This document shows positions 38,504-46,856 of a stretch of 64,000 nucleotides of DNA, in pieces. Numbering within the stretch: position 1 is the stretch's first letter; each line of letters begins with the position of its first letter. The notes under the pieces are model-generated. The model was not told where the DNA came from and did not search any database. It saw nothing but the letters and a program-made list of their open reading frames with translations. The translations under genes were made by a program, and so were the position numbers. This DNA comes from Arthrobacter sp. KBS0702. Its GTDB lineage: Bacteria; Actinomycetota; Actinomycetes; Actinomycetales; Micrococcaceae. The stretch covers positions 2,108,001-2,172,000 of the forward strand of contig NZ_CP042172.1 in NCBI RefSeq assembly GCF_005937985.2. Direction: 5' to 3'.

Positions 38504-39498
38504 AACTCCGCCTGGAACTCCTGCAGCAGCCGGCGCTCGGCCGCCGGGCTCAAACCGGCCCTGCGGTCCCGGTTCAGTCCGCGGCGGCGTTCATCGGCCA
38601 GGGTGTCGCGCAACGTCTCGGTCCACGGCCGGACCCTCATCCCGGCGGCCCGCCCCGCAGCGTTGCTGCGCGCGGCGAAGCCGTCGTGGCCGGGCGGGAG
38701 CCAGAGCGGCAGCGAGTCCGGCCCTGCCCAATAGTTCGCCCCGCGAGCGGCCAGCCAGTCGGCCGGGGCGGCCGCCACCTGGGCGGCTCCCCCGGCGAGC
38801 CGCCTCGATTCTTCAAGGTAAGCGGCAAAAGGCACCGGCTCCCCGACGGCGTTCAGCGCCCCGGTGACGCCGGTTGCGGCCGCGGTGAGCACCCAGGCGG
38901 CCAGGTCCCGGACATCGATGACTTGTGTGGGGTCCGAGGGAATGTCCGGCGCCAGCACCGGACCGGAGTCCCGGGCAAAGCGGGCCGGCCAGTAGCCGTA
39001 GCGGTCCGACCCGTCCCCGGGCCCGCCGATCAGCCCGGCGCGGCACAGGTGCGCCTTGCCCGCGGCGAGGTCCGCCGTCGAGCGTTCTATCGCCGACTTG
39101 GCCTCGCCGTAGGTCTCCGGGGTCGCCTCGGTGCCGGGCGGCAGCGGAGCCAGCACCGCGGCGTCCTCGGCTTCGTCCGGGACGGAATGGTCAGCGTAGA
39201 CCGAGCAACTCGAGACAAACGTCCAGTGCCGGGCGATCCCCGCCAGCGCCTCCAGCGCCTCCAGCGCGTACCGTGGGTCCCGGGCGACCTCGACGACGGC
39301 GTCCCACTCGCCCGCGTGGACGGCGCCGGCGTAGGCGGCCGGGCCCTTTGCACGGTCGGCTTGCAGCCACGTGGCCCCCTCCGGCGGCGCGGCCTGTGTT
39401 CCGCGGGCCAGGCACATGACCTCGTGCCCGTCGGCGACGGCCTGCCGGGCGATTTCTGCTGACAGGAAGGCGGTACCGCCGAGGACCAGGATGCGCAT
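38491..39498 (-). CDS. NAD-dependent epimerase/dehydratase family protein
   Basis: The 335-residue protein begins with the Rossmann motif MRILVLGGTAFLSAEIARQA (GGTAFLS replaces GxxGxxG), followed by FVSSCSVYADHS, and later AWVLTAAATGVTGALNAVGEP. The conserved YxxxK appears as YGEAK. This is an atypical extended SDR; reductases and RNA-binding or regulatory proteins share this form, so the substrate is open. Its 3' end overlaps the OsmC gene. It is divergent from the MscS gene with an 88-bp gap. Confidence 0.88.
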   Translation of the reverse strand: MRILVLGGTAFLSAEIARQAVADGHEVMCLARGTQAAPPEGATWLQADRAKGPAAYAGAVHAGEWDAVVEVARDPRYALEALEALAGIARHWTFVSSCSVYADHSVPDEAEDAAVLAPLPPGTEATPETYGEAKSAIERSTADLAAGKAHLCRAGLIGGPGDGSDRYGYWPARFARDSGPVLAPDIPSDPTQVIDVRDLAAWVLTAAATGVTGALNAVGEPVPFAAYLEESRRLAGGAAQVAAAPADWLAARGANYWAGPDSLPLWLPPGHDGFAARSNAAGRAAGMRVRPWTETLRDTLADERRRGLNRDRRAGLSPAAERRLLQEFQAEFQSA

Positions 39499-39586
39499 CC
39501 TGCCACGCTACGGCGCTAATGTTGAAGCTGAACAGAGTCTTATGCGCCCGGCGAACGCGGGCGAGCCGAAGGAGCACACCCCGCTG

Positions 39587-40246
39587 ATGTACCGTCTGCC
39601 TACCGCCGAGTCCATCACGCCGCCGGACATTTCGGCCGTGAACCTGCCGGGCGTCGTGATCAGCATCGGAGTCGGCGTTGCCACGTGGCTGGTGGCGTCC
39701 TTCGTGATCGCCGGGATCACCAAACGCGTCGCCGCAGGCACCACGTTCTTCAAAAAGCCGCACTTCCGCTGGGTTGCCCCGGCGCTGCGTGCCCTGGACC
39801 ACCAGCGGCGTGAGCAGCGCGCCAACACGATCGGCTCGCTGCTCAACAGCGTGGTGAGCGTGCTCGTCGTCGTCATCACGGTGATGTACGTCCTGCAGAA
39901 CCTCAACGTGAACATCGCCCCGTTGCTGACCAGCGTCGGCATCCTGGGTGTGGCGATCGGCTTCGGCGCCCAGCAGCTGATCCGTGATTTCCTGGCCGGC
40001 ATCTTCATTACGATCGAGGACCAGTACGGGATCGGCGACGTCATCGAAACCTCCGAGGTGGTGGGCACAGTGGAGTCCATGGGGCTGCGCATCACCCGGG
40101 TCAGGGCCGAGGACGGCACCGTCTGGTACCTGCGCAACGGCGAGATCCTGCGCGTAGGCAACCGCTCCCAGGGCACCTATGTTTCGCCCGACAGCCCGCC
40201 GGCGGACGACGCCGGATCCGCAGCCCAGCAGCAGGCCGGAGAATAA
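39587..40246 (+). CDS. Small mechanosensitive ion channel (MscS family)
   Basis: MscS-type channels open under membrane tension and release solutes. The 219-residue protein has hydrophobic segments at about 17-40 and 82-104 and the pore helix LLTSVGILGVAIGFGAQQLIRDFLAG, then a short beta domain ending DGTVWYLRNGEILRVGNRSQG. I chose the ATG at 39587 (MYRLPTAES, with AAGGAG 12 bases upstream); an in-frame ATG at 39542 would add 15 residues. The truncated hemoglobin gene follows with a single base between stop and start. Confidence 0.9.
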   Translation: MYRLPTAESITPPDISAVNLPGVVISIGVGVATWLVASFVIAGITKRVAAGTTFFKKPHFRWVAPALRALDHQRREQRANTIGSLLNSVVSVLVVVITVMYVLQNLNVNIAPLLTSVGILGVAIGFGAQQLIRDFLAGIFITIEDQYGIGDVIETSEVVGTVESMGLRITRVRAEDGTVWYLRNGEILRVGNRSQGTYVSPDSPPADDAGSAAQQQAGE

Positions 40247-40247
40247 A

Positions 40248-40706
40248 ATGACGATCCCCAGCGCCGGCGAACCCCGCCAGCCCAAGATGCTGATGCAGAA
40301 CGATCCGTTCAGCCAGCCCGGCTACACGGACAACTTCTATGACGCCGTCGGCGGCCACGAGACCTTCGTGAAACTCATCGATGTCTTTTACGACGGCGTC
40401 GCCACGGATCCGCTGTTGCGTCCGATGTACCCGGAAGAAGACCTCGGCCCGGCCAAGCGCCGCTTCCTGATGTTCCTCGAGCAGTATTGGGGCGGCCCCA
40501 CCACGTACGGCGAGGAGCGCGGGCACCCGCGGCTCCGGATGCGGCACCAGCCCTTCCGCGTGACGCCCGAAGCGAAGGACGCCTGGCTGCACCACATGCG
40601 CGCAGCCGTCGACGCCCTGGAGCTGCCGCCGCTGTATGAGGGCACTCTCTGGGACTACATGGAACGTGCCGCGCTTTCGATGGTCAACAGCCCCTCCGGG
40701 GCCTAA
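40248..40706 (+). CDS. Group II truncated hemoglobin (GlbO-like)
   Basis: The 152-residue protein binds heme; group II members are linked to oxygen or NO chemistry. Typical features are FYDAVGGHETFVKLIDVFYDGVA at the N-terminus, RPMYPEEDLGPAKRR, YWGGPTTYGEERGHPRLRMRHQPF with the proximal histidine region, and AWLHHMRAAVDAL. The frame extends upstream into mscS, but the ATG at 40248 with GGAG 7 bases before it fits. It is cotranscribed with mscS and converges on Pr6Pr, 7 bp away. Confidence 0.94.
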   Translation: MTIPSAGEPRQPKMLMQNDPFSQPGYTDNFYDAVGGHETFVKLIDVFYDGVATDPLLRPMYPEEDLGPAKRRFLMFLEQYWGGPTTYGEERGHPRLRMRHQPFRVTPEAKDAWLHHMRAAVDALELPPLYEGTLWDYMERAALSMVNSPSGA

Positions 40707-40713
40707 GGGCTAC

Positions 40714-41421
40714 CTAGCGCTGCACACGCGGGGCCGCGAGCGACGCGCGAATATTCCCCGCCACATGCAGGAGAACGGCGACGGCGAGGAACGCGGCGAG
40801 CACCTGGGCCGTCGTCGTGAGCGCGGCGCCCCACCCGCCGTCGAGGGTCGGATCGAGGAAGTCGTAGACGTACCAGCCGTCGATGCCTCCGCGCACCCAC
40901 GAGAAAATGAGGAAGGCGGCTGGATAGCCGAGCCACGCGAGCGGGCGCCACCAGCTGCCCCGCACCGTCCTCGTGACCAACAGCCAATCCATTGCGGCGA
41001 ACAGCGGAGCCAGGCGGTGGTGCACGAGCTGGGGCCAGTACATATCCAGGCTCCACCACGGCTCCTCCGGCGGAGCGACAAGGACCACGTAGATGATGCC
41101 GGTCATCACCAGGTACAAGGCCAGCGCACCCGACAGGCTGTCCCACCACTGCGGCAGCCGGATCCGCGGCCGGGCAGCCGCGACCACCAGCACCAGCCCG
41201 AGGGCAAGGTTCGATTGCACCGTGAATTCGGAGTAGAGCTGGGCGACATCCACGTCGTTGCCAGGGCGCGTCGCATCGTACGTCTTCTGGACCAGTGCGA
41301 CGATCACCAGGACTCCCACCGCGAAGCGCAGCACCCGGATCCAGCCGCGGTCCGGATGAAATGCCCAGTTGAAACTGGGGTGCCGCTTGACGGGTGGATC
41401 CAGCACCGACCGGCTGCTCAT
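40714..41421 (-). CDS. Pr6Pr family membrane protein
   Basis: The 235-residue protein has six hydrophobic segments and matches the Pr6Pr family pattern: an N-terminal segment with GVLVIVALVQKTYDA, FTVQSNLALGLVLVVAA, GIIYVVLVAP, LVHHRLAPLFAAMDWLLV and a C-terminal YVYDFLDP. Function is unknown. The start at 41421 has no clear ribosome-binding site. It is convergent with glbO and divergent from the GNAT gene. Confidence 0.88.
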   Translation of the reverse strand: MSSRSVLDPPVKRHPSFNWAFHPDRGWIRVLRFAVGVLVIVALVQKTYDATRPGNDVDVAQLYSEFTVQSNLALGLVLVVAAARPRIRLPQWWDSLSGALALYLVMTGIIYVVLVAPPEEPWWSLDMYWPQLVHHRLAPLFAAMDWLLVTRTVRGSWWRPLAWLGYPAAFLIFSWVRGGIDGWYVYDFLDPTLDGGWGAALTTTAQVLAAFLAVAVLLHVAGNIRASLAAPRVQR

Positions 41422-41487
41422 GGGCCCAGTAGCGCAGAGGCGTCAATGCCGGTCGTCCGGGGCGCCCGGGCCTGGATGTAGAAATGG

Positions 41488-41529
41488 AAAGACCCCGGAG
41501 GCACTTGGGGGAATGCCTCCGGGGTCTTT
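41488..41529. terminator. 16-bp perfect hairpin in a divergent intergenic region
   Basis: Arms 41488-41503 (AAAGACCCCGGAGGCA) and 41514-41529 (its complement), loop 10, with A and T at the outer ends, so it looks like an intrinsic terminator on both strands. It sits between the divergent Pr6Pr and GNAT genes, where no gene should end. Confidence 0.75.
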
Positions 41530-41540
41530 CTGCCTCAATA

Positions 41541-41556
41541 ATACCCAGCCGGGTAT
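41541..41556. promoter_or_regulatory. Palindrome ATACCC-N4-GGGTAT upstream of GNAT
   Basis: ATACCCAGCCGGGTAT is a perfect 6+6 palindrome 58 bp before the GNAT start. Its form, TACCC-N4-GGGTA, resembles operators of CsoR-type repressors as I recall them. No csoR-like gene is seen in the window, so the regulator is unknown. Confidence 0.4.
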
Positions 41557-41614
41557 CCGGGAGGCAAGTGTTTCGGTCGGCGCGTGCGGGCATCCCGGAC
41601 AGTAGGGTGAACCC

Positions 41615-42058
41615 ATGCTGATCATCCGTGAAGAACGCCTGGAGGACCGGTCCGCCCTTGCAGCGCTCAGGGCTACCTGGGCCGCGGAGCAGGATCCCGG
41701 GCTTGTCGACGATCCGGACTTCGAAGATGTGTACGGCGGCTGGATGGACGCGAACCCGCGGAAGTTCTTCGTTGCCGAGCAGGACGGCGAGCTTGTCGGG
41801 ATGCTGAACCTGCTGGTCTTTGAGCGGATGCCCAAACCCGGGAAGGAACCCTCCCGCTGGGTCTACCTGGGCAACGTCTACGTGCTGCCGGCATTCCGGA
41901 ATTCCGGCATCGGAGCGCAACTGGTCGAAGCGGCCATTGAGTTCTCGCAGGGCATCAAAGCGGCACGGATGGTGCTCTCGCCGTCGCCCGCTTCGCGCAA
42001 TTTTTACGCCCGGCTGGGATTCCAGCCCGCCGCGGAGCTGAACATCCTCCGGTTCTGA
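41615..42058 (+). CDS. GNAT family N-acetyltransferase
   Basis: The 147-residue protein has the GNAT fold: an N-terminal IIREERLEDRSALAALRATW, strand KFFVAEQDGELVGMLNLL, and the acetyl-CoA site LGNVYVLPAFRNSGIGAQLVEAA (Q/RxxGxG/A appears as RNSGIGA), then NFYARLGFQP near the end. The acceptor is unknown. AGGGTG lies before the ATG. It appears to be a single gene. Confidence 0.93.
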   Translation: MLIIREERLEDRSALAALRATWAAEQDPGLVDDPDFEDVYGGWMDANPRKFFVAEQDGELVGMLNLLVFERMPKPGKEPSRWVYLGNVYVLPAFRNSGIGAQLVEAAIEFSQGIKAARMVLSPSPASRNFYARLGFQPAAELNILRF

Positions 42059-42094
42059 GACGGACGGCAGCCCGGTCCGGCTTGGCCGACCATC

Positions 42095-42289
42095 ATGGCC
42101 ATCATTCGTCAGGCTGAGCTGCAGCCCACGAAACTGGAACTCCTTCAAAGCTGGCTGCCGCGCCAGCCCTGGGTCACGGAAGACGTCTCGGCGCTGGGCG
42201 CAGCAGACCCCGGTCAAACTCGCAGCCGGCACGGTGGGCTGAGCGGGTTGTCCGCCAGCCGTAGGGCCCTCAGGACCGGGAGGTACTAG
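42095..42289 (+). pseudogene. Truncated fragment resembling the N-terminus of a maltokinase-cap-like protein
   Basis: The first 30 codons (MAIIRQAELQPTKLELLQSW...) resemble the start of the CG0192/maltokinase N-terminal cap-like proteins as I remember them (xPTKLELLxxWLPxQPW). After QPW the similarity stops and the rest is unrelated, ending at 42289 inside the 3' end of the next gene. The body of the protein is missing, so I read it as a gene remnant. It fills the 226-bp gap between GNAT and the next gene. Confidence 0.4.
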
Positions 42290-42945
42290 AGTCCCGAGCC
42301 GGCGCGGACCAGGACGTGTCCGCGCGCGCTGCTGAGCCGGTACCACCGGCCCGCCCGGAAAAGCCTCTGTTCGCCGTCGGCCAGGAAACCAAGGGTCAGC
42401 GCGGCGAACGCGGCCCCGGCGGGCAGTCCACCGGCGTCGGGCAGCGGCCGGCCCCAGACGGTGGCCCGGGCGTTGTTGACGATCAGGGCCCCGGGCTTGT
42501 CCGGGATGATGCCGGCGATCTCGCTGATCCCGGCTTCAGCCGCCTGCCGCAGGGCCGCGTCCGGCAGCGCACCCAGCGCCTCCCACCCGGTGCGGGGCGC
42601 GCCGACGCCGGCCCACGATTCGGTGACGGTCATCGGCGGTACCGGCAGTTCGACGTCGTCGGCACCTGCGCGCGCCAGCCGGTCCAGCACTGCCGCGAGC
42701 GGGACCGTCACGTCGAGCTCCGCCGGCTGGGCCAGGGCCACAGTCCGGAGCCCCAGGATGGTGGGAGTCGACTCGCCCAGCAGGCGGGGCCGAAGCACGC
42801 AGACGTAGGCTGCCAGGACCGGGCCGGACGCGGTCAGCCGGATGGCGCCGTCGTCGATCGCCCGGGCCCGGGTGGCGAAGGTGCGCAGGTCGGCGAGGTC
42901 GCGGGGATCGGTGAACTGCAGGGGCTGGGTGAGGACGTCAGACAC
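42286..42945 (-). CDS. Hypothetical protein
   Basis: The 219-residue protein contains VLTQPLQFTDPRDLADLRTFATRARAID near the start, TILGLRTVALAQPAELD in the middle and LGFLADGEQRLFRAGRWYRLSSARG at the end; no domain is recognised and there is no membrane segment. I chose the GTG at 42945; the frame is open to an ATG at 43005, but that would leave only 3 bp to the divergent tesB start. Codon use is normal for the genome, so it is likely real. Confidence 0.75.
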   Translation of the reverse strand: MSDVLTQPLQFTDPRDLADLRTFATRARAIDDGAIRLTASGPVLAAYVCVLRPRLLGESTPTILGLRTVALAQPAELDVTVPLAAVLDRLARAGADDVELPVPPMTVTESWAGVGAPRTGWEALGALPDAALRQAAEAGISEIAGIIPDKPGALIVNNARATVWGRPLPDAGGLPAGAAFAALTLGFLADGEQRLFRAGRWYRLSSARGHVLVRAGSGL

Positions 42946-43008
42946 AATGTCGACTCTACCGGCTGTGCCTCTTTTGAGCGGTGCCGGGGTGCCGTCTAGA
43001 GTCAAACC

Positions 43009-43989
43009 ATGACTGAAGCCGAAGCCGGATTGCAGGCGCTGCCCACCGAGGACCCCACCTCCTCACTCATCCAACTCCTGAACCTCGGCGAGCTGGAGGG
43101 CGCCCGGACGGACGAGGACATCTTTATGGGCCCGTCGCAGAAGCAGCCGCGGCAGCGTGTGTTCGGCGGCCAGGTCCTGGCGCAGTCCCTCGTGGCAGGC
43201 AGCCGCACCGTCCCGGACGGCCGCGGAGTGCACTCCATGCACGGCTATTTCCTCCGGCCCGGTGACGCCAACAAGCCCATCACCTTCGGTGTCCAGCGGC
43301 TGCGCGACGGCCGGTCGTTCTCCGCACGGCGGGTGCACGCGTACCAGGAGGGCATGCCCATCCTGTCGATGATCGCCTCCTTCCAGGACGAGGATGAGGG
43401 AATCGAGCACCAGACCGAAATGCCGGCGGGAATCCCGGACCCGGAATCGCTGCCGAGCACGGCCGATCTGCTGGGCAAGTACGACCACCCGGTGGCGCGG
43501 CACTGGGCCTATGAGCGGCCCTTCGACATTCGCCACGTTGATCCGGCCCTGTACGTCTCCGCGAAGGGTCCCAAGGAGGCCCGGAACGCCGTCTGGATGC
43601 GCACCTTCGGGCCGATGCCCGATGACCCGGAGATGCACCGCGCGGCGCTGGCCTACGCCAGCGACTACACCCTGCTGGAGTCCGTCCTCCGCCGGCACGG
43701 GATGAGCTGGATTACCCCGGGCATGTCCGTCGCGAGCCTGGACCACGCCATGTGGTGGCACCGCCCCGTCCGGGTGGACGAGTGGCTGCTCTACGTCCAG
43801 GAGTCCCCCAGCGCCCAGGGTGCCCGGGGCCTGGCCACCGGCAAGATCTTCAGCCGCGACGGCCGCCACGTGGCCACGGTGGCCCAGGAGGGCATGATCC
43901 GCGTGCCGACGGACCTAAAAAACAAGGTCAAGGGCGCCGTCCAGACCAAGGTGCTGCAGCACCAGATGCGAAAGGCCGACCGCGGCTAA
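43009..43989 (+). CDS. tesB: Acyl-CoA thioesterase II (TesB)
   Basis: TesB hydrolyses medium- and long-chain acyl-CoA. The 326-residue protein has the double hot-dog fold with RVFGGQVLAQSLVAG and HSMHGYFLRPGD in the first half and MSVASLDHAMWWHRP in the second, with the catalytic Asp. GLATGKIFSRDGRHVATVAQEG is the usual end. The start follows directly on the region upstream of the divergent hypothetical gene. A strong hairpin ends the transcript. Confidence 0.96.
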   Translation: MTEAEAGLQALPTEDPTSSLIQLLNLGELEGARTDEDIFMGPSQKQPRQRVFGGQVLAQSLVAGSRTVPDGRGVHSMHGYFLRPGDANKPITFGVQRLRDGRSFSARRVHAYQEGMPILSMIASFQDEDEGIEHQTEMPAGIPDPESLPSTADLLGKYDHPVARHWAYERPFDIRHVDPALYVSAKGPKEARNAVWMRTFGPMPDDPEMHRAALAYASDYTLLESVLRRHGMSWITPGMSVASLDHAMWWHRPVRVDEWLLYVQESPSAQGARGLATGKIFSRDGRHVATVAQEGMIRVPTDLKNKVKGAVQTKVLQHQMRKADRG

Positions 43990-44002
43990 GCCCCCACACC
44001 AC

Positions 44003-44042
44003 AAAGGCCGGCTCCCCAGTGTGAACTGGGGAGCCGGCCTTT
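44003..44042. terminator. Bidirectional terminator between tesB and ettA
   Basis: Perfect 18-bp arms 44003-44020 and 44025-44042 (AAAGGCCGGCTCCCCAGT and its complement) with the loop GTGA lie between the convergent genes, with T-runs on both strands. Confidence 0.92.
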
Positions 44043-44072
44043 TTGCTGCGGCCGTCGCGGGCCTGGCGTGAC

Positions 44073-45755
44073 CTAGTCGCGGGTGAGGCGGCGGTGGGTC
44101 ACGCGGTGCGGCTTCGCCGCGTCCGGGCCGAGGCGCTCGATCTTGTTCTCCTCGTAGGATTCGAAGTTGCCCTCGAACCAGTACCACTTGGAGGGGTTCT
44201 CCTCGTCGCCTTCGTAGGCGAGGATGTGCGTGGCCACCCGGTCCAGGAACCAGCGGTCGTGCGAGACGACGACGGCGCAGCCCGGGAACTCGAGCAGCGC
44301 GTTTTCGAGGCTGCTGAGGGTTTCGACGTCGAGGTCGTTGGTCGGTTCGTCGAGGAGCAGCAGGTTTCCGCCCTGCTTGAGGGTCAGCGCCAGGTTCAGG
44401 CGGTTGCGCTCACCACCGGAAAGCACCCCGGCCTTCTTCTGCTGGTCCGGGCCCTTGAAGCCGAAGGCGGCGACGTAGGCGCGGGACGGCATCTCGACCT
44501 GGCCGACCTGGATGTAGTCGAGCCCGTCGGAGACGACCTCCCACAGGGTCTTGTTCGGGTCGATGCCGCCACGGCTCTGGTCCGCGTAGGAGATCTTAAC
44601 CGAATCGCCGATCTTCAGATCGCCGCCGTCGAGGGGCTCCAGACCGACGATGGTCTTGAACAGCGTGGTCTTGCCGACGCCGTTGGGGCCGATCACACCG
44701 ACGATGCCGTTGCGCGGCAGGCTGAAGGACAGTCCGTCGATCAGGGTGCGGTCCTCGAAACCCTTCTGCAGGTTCTTGGCTTCCAGGACGACCCCGCCCA
44801 GGCGCGGTCCCGGCGGGATCTGGATCTCTTCGAAGTCCAGCTTGCGGGTGCGGTCGGCCTCCGCAGCCATTTCCTCGTAGCGGGCGAGGCGGGCCTTGGA
44901 CTTGGTCTGGCGGCCCTTGGCGTTGGAGCGGACCCATTCGAGTTCCTCGGTGAGCCGCTTGGCCTGCTTGGCGTCCTTCTTGCCCTGGACTTCCAGGCGG
45001 GCGCGCTTCTTTTCGAGGTACGTGGAGTAGTTGCCCTCGTACGGGTACAGGTGGCCGCGGTCCACTTCGGCGATCCATTCCGCCACGTGGTCGAGGAAGT
45101 ACCGGTCGTGGGTGACGGCCAGTACGGCGCCGGGGTAGCTGGAGAGGTGCTGCTCAAGCCACAGCACGCTCTCGGCGTCGAGGTGGTTGGTGGGCTCGTC
45201 AAGGAGCAGCAGGTCCGGCTTCTGCAACAGGAGCTTGCAAAGGGCGACGCGGCGGCGCTCACCACCGGAGAGCAGCGTGACGTCGGCGTCGGCCGGCGGG
45301 CAGCGGAGGGCATCCATGGCCTGCTCGAGCTGGGAGTCGAGGTCCCAGGCGTCGGCGGCGTCAATGGCTTCTTGGAGCTGGCCCATCTCCTCGAGGAGCG
45401 CGTCGTAGTCAGCGTCAGGGTTGGCCATTTCTTCGGAGATCTCGTTGAAGCGCTGGATCTTACCGTAGATCTCGCCGACGCCTTCCTGGACGTTGCCCAG
45501 AACGGTCTTCTCCTCATTCAGCGGCGGCTCCTGCAGCAGGATGCCGACGGAGTAGCCGGGGCTGAGCCGGGCTTCGCCGTTGGAGGGAGTGTCCAGGCCG
45601 GCCATAATCTTGAGAATGGTGGACTTACCGGCACCATTCGGGCCAACAACACCAATCTTGGCCCCCGGGAAGAAGGACATGCTCACGTCGTCGAGGATAA
45701 GTTTTTCGCCAACGGCCTTACGGGCCTTGGTCATTGTGTAGATAAATTCCGCCAT
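44073..45755 (-). CDS. ettA: Energy-dependent translational throttle protein EttA (ABC-F)
   Basis: EttA is an ABC-F ATPase that binds the ribosomal E site and gates translation by ATP/ADP ratio. The 560-residue protein has two ABC domains: Walker A GPNGAGKS and GPNGVGKT, signatures LSGGERRR and LSGGERNR, Walker B LLLLDEPTNHLD and LLLLDEPTNDLD. The linker between them carries the arm insertion. The start MAEFIYTMTKARKAVGEK is that of EttA. The ATG at 45755 is preferred over 45803. It lies downstream of ssb on the same strand. Confidence 0.97.
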   Translation of the reverse strand: MAEFIYTMTKARKAVGEKLILDDVSMSFFPGAKIGVVGPNGAGKSTILKIMAGLDTPSNGEARLSPGYSVGILLQEPPLNEEKTVLGNVQEGVGEIYGKIQRFNEISEEMANPDADYDALLEEMGQLQEAIDAADAWDLDSQLEQAMDALRCPPADADVTLLSGGERRRVALCKLLLQKPDLLLLDEPTNHLDAESVLWLEQHLSSYPGAVLAVTHDRYFLDHVAEWIAEVDRGHLYPYEGNYSTYLEKKRARLEVQGKKDAKQAKRLTEELEWVRSNAKGRQTKSKARLARYEEMAAEADRTRKLDFEEIQIPPGPRLGGVVLEAKNLQKGFEDRTLIDGLSFSLPRNGIVGVIGPNGVGKTTLFKTIVGLEPLDGGDLKIGDSVKISYADQSRGGIDPNKTLWEVVSDGLDYIQVGQVEMPSRAYVAAFGFKGPDQQKKAGVLSGGERNRLNLALTLKQGGNLLLLDEPTNDLDVETLSSLENALLEFPGCAVVVSHDRWFLDRVATHILAYEGDEENPSKWYWFEGNFESYEENKIERLGPDAAKPHRVTHRRLTRD

Positions 45756-45879
45756 GCCTACAAATCTAGTGGTTCGGCCGGGATAACTCACATTTAGGAC
45801 CACACGATGGAGCCCGGCGGGCCGCGTGCCGGACCGGTGTTGCCGGACCCGCGCGCAGGCCCGCGTGCAGGACCCGGGC

Positions 45880-46428
45880 TCAGGCGGCGGCCTCCTTCAG
45901 CTCACCGGTCTCCTCGTCGAACTCCTGCTCGTCGTCTCGGGCGTCACCCTCGGCGTGGTCCGCGGAGTCGTCCCGGTCCGCATCCAGCTCGTGTTCGACG
46001 TCGTCCGGCGCATCGGTCACCCCCTCCCGCCGGCTGGTGGCCGCCGCTTCCTGGCCCGGTACCGGGCCGTTGCCGGCGTTTCTAGTGAAGTGCGCGGACC
46101 CCCACATCAGATCGTGGCCGACGGACTCGGCGTCGATTTCCGCCACATGGTAGACGCGGCCGTCCTTTTCCCAACTGCGCATCTTGAGCCGGCCCACGAC
46201 GATGACCCGCTGGCCCTTCCTGATGCTGCAACCCATGTTTCCGGCCAACTGGCGGTAGCCCTGCACTGTGAACCAGTTGGTGTTCCCGTCCACCCACGCA
46301 TTGGCTGCCCGGTCGAAGCGCCGCCCGGTCGAGCCGAGCCGGAAGTTCGCCGTGGCGACGCCGCCGGGCGTCGTCGACGTCTTGATCTCCGTGGCCACGA
46401 AGCCGCGGACCGTGATGCTGTCATTCAT
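45880..46428 (-). CDS. Single-stranded DNA-binding protein (second ssb type)
   Basis: The 182-residue protein has an N-terminal OB fold with VRGFVATEIKTSTTPGGVATANFRLG and NWFTVQGYRQLAGNMGCSIRKGQRVIVVGRL, typical of SSB. The C-terminal part is acidic and ends EETGELKEAAA, so it lacks the DDDIPF-type tip by which the main SSB recruits partners. It is therefore likely a paralogue rather than the housekeeping SSB usually found next to rpsF and rplI. It lies upstream of ettA on the same strand. Confidence 0.9.
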   Translation of the reverse strand: MNDSITVRGFVATEIKTSTTPGGVATANFRLGSTGRRFDRAANAWVDGNTNWFTVQGYRQLAGNMGCSIRKGQRVIVVGRLKMRSWEKDGRVYHVAEIDAESVGHDLMWGSAHFTRNAGNGPVPGQEAAATSRREGVTDAPDDVEHELDADRDDSADHAEGDARDDEQEFDEETGELKEAAA

Positions 46429-46605
46429 TGCGCTGTCCTGTCTCGATGAGTCTTACTGGCTCTCCCAGCTTCACGCGGCGCCCAGGCGCGCGGCAGTGCC
46501 GGACTCCGCTATGTGGACAACCCGGCCATCCAACCGGGTGGGTCCGCCGGGCGGTGGCCGGCCACCGAGCGGCGGACAGGCAGAGCGGAAATCTCCGGGG
46601 ACCTC

Positions 46606-46638
46606 TTGACGGGGAGCGCCCGCCGGGCATTGTAAACT
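46606..46638 (+). promoter_or_regulatory. Candidate promoter of tRNA-Arg
   Basis: TTGACG at 46606-46611 is followed after 18-21 bases by TTGTAAACT (46630-46638), which offers a -10. It lies about 45 bp before the tRNA. The spacing is loose. Confidence 0.4.
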
Positions 46639-46682
46639 TCTTGAGGCGTCCCCCGGCAGCGGCCGGACGGCACGCCACACGC

Positions 46683-46755
46683 GCCCCAGTAGCTCAGGGG
46701 ATAGAGCAGCGGCCTTCTAATCCGCCGGTCGGGGGTTCGATTCCCTCCTGGGGCA
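46683..46755 (+). tRNA. tRNA-Arg (anticodon TCT)
   Basis: Cloverleaf: acceptor GCCCCAG with CTGGGGC, discriminator A, D-arm with AGCTCAGGGGAT, anticodon arm GCGGC-CTTCTAA-TCCGC with a C-T mismatch at the loop end and anticodon TCT, T-arm GGGGGTTCGATTCCCTC. CCA is not encoded. It reads AGA codons. Confidence 0.92.
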
Positions 46756-46763
46756 CAAGCGTG

Positions 46764-46799
46764 CGGCTCTGGCCGCGGGTCATCCGCCGGCCAGAGCCG
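46764..46799. terminator. Terminator between tRNA-Arg and corA
   Basis: Perfect 12-bp arms 46764-46775 (CGGCTCTGGCCG) and 46788-46799 lie between the convergent tRNA-Arg and corA. It has no T-run but could serve both. Confidence 0.6.
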
Positions 46800-46856
46800 C
46801 TCCCCTCAATCCCGGGCCCGGAAAGACCTCATTCCCGGCCCCGGGACATCATCCGG

